Source: Chloracidobacterium sp. | Lineage (GTDB): Bacteria; Acidobacteriota; Blastocatellia; Pyrinomonadales; Pyrinomonadaceae | NCBI GenBank assembly: GCA_015075585.1 | Contig: JABTUB010000002.1 | Location: 806,001 to 870,000, forward strand | Length of the DNA: 64,000 bases | Direction: 5' to 3' | Shown: positions 62,089 through 64,000 of the stretch, piece by piece | How positions within the stretch are numbered: position 1 is the stretch's first letter | How the letters are laid out: every line of letters starts with the position of its first letter | The notes under the pieces: model-generated | The model's database searches: none | What the model saw: the letters and a program-made list of their open reading frames with translations, nothing else | What the model was told of the DNA's origin: nothing | Program-made: the position numbers and the translations under genes

Positions 62089-63513
62089 ATGTTCAGTTCG
62101 ATCCATTTCGAATCAACAGGCCGCAAGACGACCAATGCATCAAAGCCCGAGGTGCTTGCCGCACTCAGGGCAATGGTCGGTGAGGATAATGTCGTTGTCG
62201 ATCCCGAGCGGATCGAGCCATACGGAGCGGATGCCGTCAAGGAGAAATTCCCGCCCGAAGCTGTCGTGTTCCCGGCCACAACTGCCGAGATGGCAGCGAT
62301 AATGAAACTCGCGAATAAGCATCTTTTCCCTGTAACGGCACGCGGCGGCGGCGTCGGCTATACGGGCGGCGCGGTTCCGATCGACGGCGGCATAGTCATC
62401 GGCACCGACCGGATGAACAAGATCATCGAGATAAGCTCCGACGACCTTTACGCGATATGCCAGCCGGGCATACGGACATTTGAACTGCAGCAGGCCGTTG
62501 CGGAGCTCGGCTTGCTCTTCGCACCCGACCCTGCGAGCTACAAAGATTCGTTCATCGGCGGCAACATCGCCGAAAATGCGGGCGGCATGCGCACGCCGAA
62601 ATACGGCGTTACAAAGCATCACGTTCTCGGGCTGGAGGTCGTAACCGCTACCGGCGAAGTGATACGCACCGGCGGCCGCACGGTAAAGAACGTGGTCGGC
62701 TTTGACCTTACGGGCCTTATGTGCGGGAGCGAGGGCATGCTCGGCATTATCACCGAAGCCACGCTGAAACTGCTGCCGATGCCAGAGGCGACGGCGACCG
62801 TTCGCGCCAATTTCAACTCGATGGAGGCCGCCTGCCGCGTGCTGACAAAGTTCACGCCGCACGGCCTGCTGCCGATGGCGATGGAGGTCATCGACAAATA
62901 CTGTGTGGCGGCGGTCGAAGAGAGTTTTGCATTCGGGCTGTCGCGTGATGCCGATGCGATCCTGCTTGTGGCCGTTGACGGTTCGCGTGAAGAGGTCGAG
63001 AAGAACGCCGCACTCATCGAAGACATCATCGCCGATAACGGCGGCTTTGACGTTATGCGCTCACGGTCAAAGGAAGAGGAGGATCGGCTTTGGGATGTGC
63101 GGCGTGCCGTTTCGCCGAGCCTTATGAAATACGGCACGCTCAAGATCAATGAAGATGTCGTAGTACCGCGTTCCAATGTGCCGGAGCTTGTAGCGCGTAT
63201 CGAGGAGATCGGCCGCCGCAATGATACCTTCGTGGCAAATTTCGGCCACGCGGGCGACGGCAATATCCACGTCAATTTTGTCGTCGAGCGTGAAGACGCC
63301 GCGCAGGTCGCGCGTGCGCGAAAATGTGTTGCCGAGACGTTCCTGCTTGCCGTTGAGCTTGGCGGAACCATTTCGGGCGAACACGGCATCGGTTATGTCA
63401 AAGCGCCTTATATGTCATACGCGCTCGATGAGGCGACGATCGAAGTAATGAAGGCGATAAAGCGAACGTTCGACCCGAACGGCATACTCAATCCGGGGAA
63501 GATGTTCGTATGA
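62089..63513 (+). CDS. glcD: FAD-linked oxidase, glycolate oxidase subunit GlcD-like
   Basis: A 474-residue FAD-binding (PCMH/VAO-type) 2-hydroxy-acid dehydrogenase. The FAD domain contains AVVFPATTAEMAAIMKLANK, VTARGGGVGYTGGAVPIDGG, and GGNIAENAGGMRTPKYGVTK then GLEVVTATGEVI. The C-terminal domain has FGHAGDGNIHVNFVVERED and GGTISGEHGIGYVKAPYM, the GlcD/D-lactate dehydrogenase signature. GlcE and GlcF partners are not adjacent. Together with the LarA-like enzyme it could feed lactate oxidation, but that is speculative. It overlaps the next gene by 4 bp (ATGA). Confidence 0.92.
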   Translation: MFSSIHFESTGRKTTNASKPEVLAALRAMVGEDNVVVDPERIEPYGADAVKEKFPPEAVVFPATTAEMAAIMKLANKHLFPVTARGGGVGYTGGAVPIDGGIVIGTDRMNKIIEISSDDLYAICQPGIRTFELQQAVAELGLLFAPDPASYKDSFIGGNIAENAGGMRTPKYGVTKHHVLGLEVVTATGEVIRTGGRTVKNVVGFDLTGLMCGSEGMLGIITEATLKLLPMPEATATVRANFNSMEAACRVLTKFTPHGLLPMAMEVIDKYCVAAVEESFAFGLSRDADAILLVAVDGSREEVEKNAALIEDIIADNGGFDVMRSRSKEEEDRLWDVRRAVSPSLMKYGTLKINEDVVVPRSNVPELVARIEEIGRRNDTFVANFGHAGDGNIHVNFVVEREDAAQVARARKCVAETFLLAVELGGTISGEHGIGYVKAPYMSYALDEATIEVMKAIKRTFDPNGILNPGKMFV

Positions 63514-64000
63514 GCGGCCGTGCTTTGCTCGTGATCGTTCCCGTTTTCGTCCTGCTGTTCGCGGGTGCGGCCGCCGCACAGAAAAAGACATTCATCCTTG
63601 TGCGGCACGCCGAGAAGGACACATCGCCGACCGCCGATAAAAAGGATCCGGAACTGACCGAGGCGGGCCGTGCGAGGGCCGAGCGTCTTCGGCATGTGCT
63701 TAAGCGTTACAAACCCGATGAGATATTTGCTTCGGAATTCAAACGTACAAGGGCAACGGCCGAGCCGACCGCGGCGTGGCGCCGGCGGCAAATTCAGGCT
63801 TACAACATCGCAGGCCTTAACGAGCTTGCCGAACAGGTGCTTGCATCAAAGGCAAAACGCACACTCATCGTTGGCCACAACACAACGACGCCGGCTCTTG
63901 CCAACATCCTCATCGGGTCGCAGCTTTTCAAGGCAATTCCGGATGATGACTACGGAAAGATCTTCATCGTACAGCTGCGTGACGGCAGGCTGAAAAAAGC
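63510..64000 (+). CDS. Secreted histidine phosphatase (phosphoglycerate mutase family), 3' end cut by window
   Basis: The frame starts at ATG 63510, overlaps the GlcD stop (ATGA), and runs open to the window edge (163 codons visible). A signal peptide is evident (LLVIVPVFVLLFAGAAAAQ). The catalytic motif is FILVRHAEKD (RHxxK type), and TLIVGHNTTTPALANI holds the second catalytic His. This is the SixA/periplasmic branch of the histidine phosphatase family. The substrate is unknown. The C-terminus lies outside the window. Confidence 0.85.
   Translation, partial: MSGRALLVIVPVFVLLFAGAAAAQKKTFILVRHAEKDTSPTADKKDPELTEAGRARAERLRHVLKRYKPDEIFASEFKRTRATAEPTAAWRRRQIQAYNIAGLNELAEQVLASKAKRTLIVGHNTTTPALANILIGSQLFKAIPDDDYGKIFIVQLRDGRLKK

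Overview
The window looks like chromosome from a Gram-negative, GC-rich bacterium (about 55-60% GC by eye). I infer Acidobacteriota, class Blastocatellia. The grounds are the general style of the gene content: a transmembrane Ser/Thr kinase with TolB-like and TPR sensor domains, a DUF1800 protein, a DUF1015 protein, FecR and TPR proteins, monomeric isocitrate dehydrogenase, and an ATP synthase cluster with both b and b' subunits. No rRNA or tRNA gene is visible, so this placement is not proven.

Layout. 1-7.1 kb: metabolic genes (transketolase, pterin dehydratase, pdxH, SDR, MBL hydrolase), several joined by ATGA overlaps. 7.2-12.0 kb, minus strand: a conserved translation and secretion operon, ffh-rpsP-khpA-rimM-trmD-rplS-rnhB. 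12.0-15.4 kb: an AT-rich island with two D12-class adenine methyltransferases and a winged-helix plus PD-(D/E)XK endonuclease, preceded by a truncated XRE regulator and two hairpins. 15.5-23.8 kb: heptosyltransferase, Trm112-like protein, SPFH/zinc-ribbon protein, Ser/Thr kinase, VanZ and TPR proteins. 23.9-28.0 kb, minus strand: atpF'-atpF-atpH-atpA-atpG, without beta, epsilon, a or c. 28.2-33.8 kb: exonuclease III, FMN reductase, DUF454, aldehyde dehydrogenase and an alanyl-tRNA synthetase ORF that lacks its catalytic N-terminus. 33.8-34.4 kb: a scar with gene remnants. 34.4-41.3 kb: a lower-GC surface polysaccharide cluster with a Wzx-type flippase and a Tat-exported beta-helix protein. 41.5-46 kb: TPR protein, DUF488-DUF2945 fusion, icd. 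46.4-53 kb: purEK, free-Met-(R)-sulfoxide reductase, TerC, FecR, CDF transporter and LarA on one strand. 53-55.7 kb: a secreted protein and DUF1800. 55.8-59.9 kb: a second polysaccharide cluster, of the ABC (Wzm/Wzt) type. 59.9-64 kb: rhomboid protease, DAACS symporter, GlcD and a truncated histidine phosphatase.

The parts most worth following up are the two-methyltransferase restriction-modification island, the alaS ORF without a catalytic domain beside a recombination scar (with an in-frame palindromic repeat in its editing region), an apparent ATC start codon for the CDF transporter, and a minus-strand terminator lying inside the larA coding sequence.
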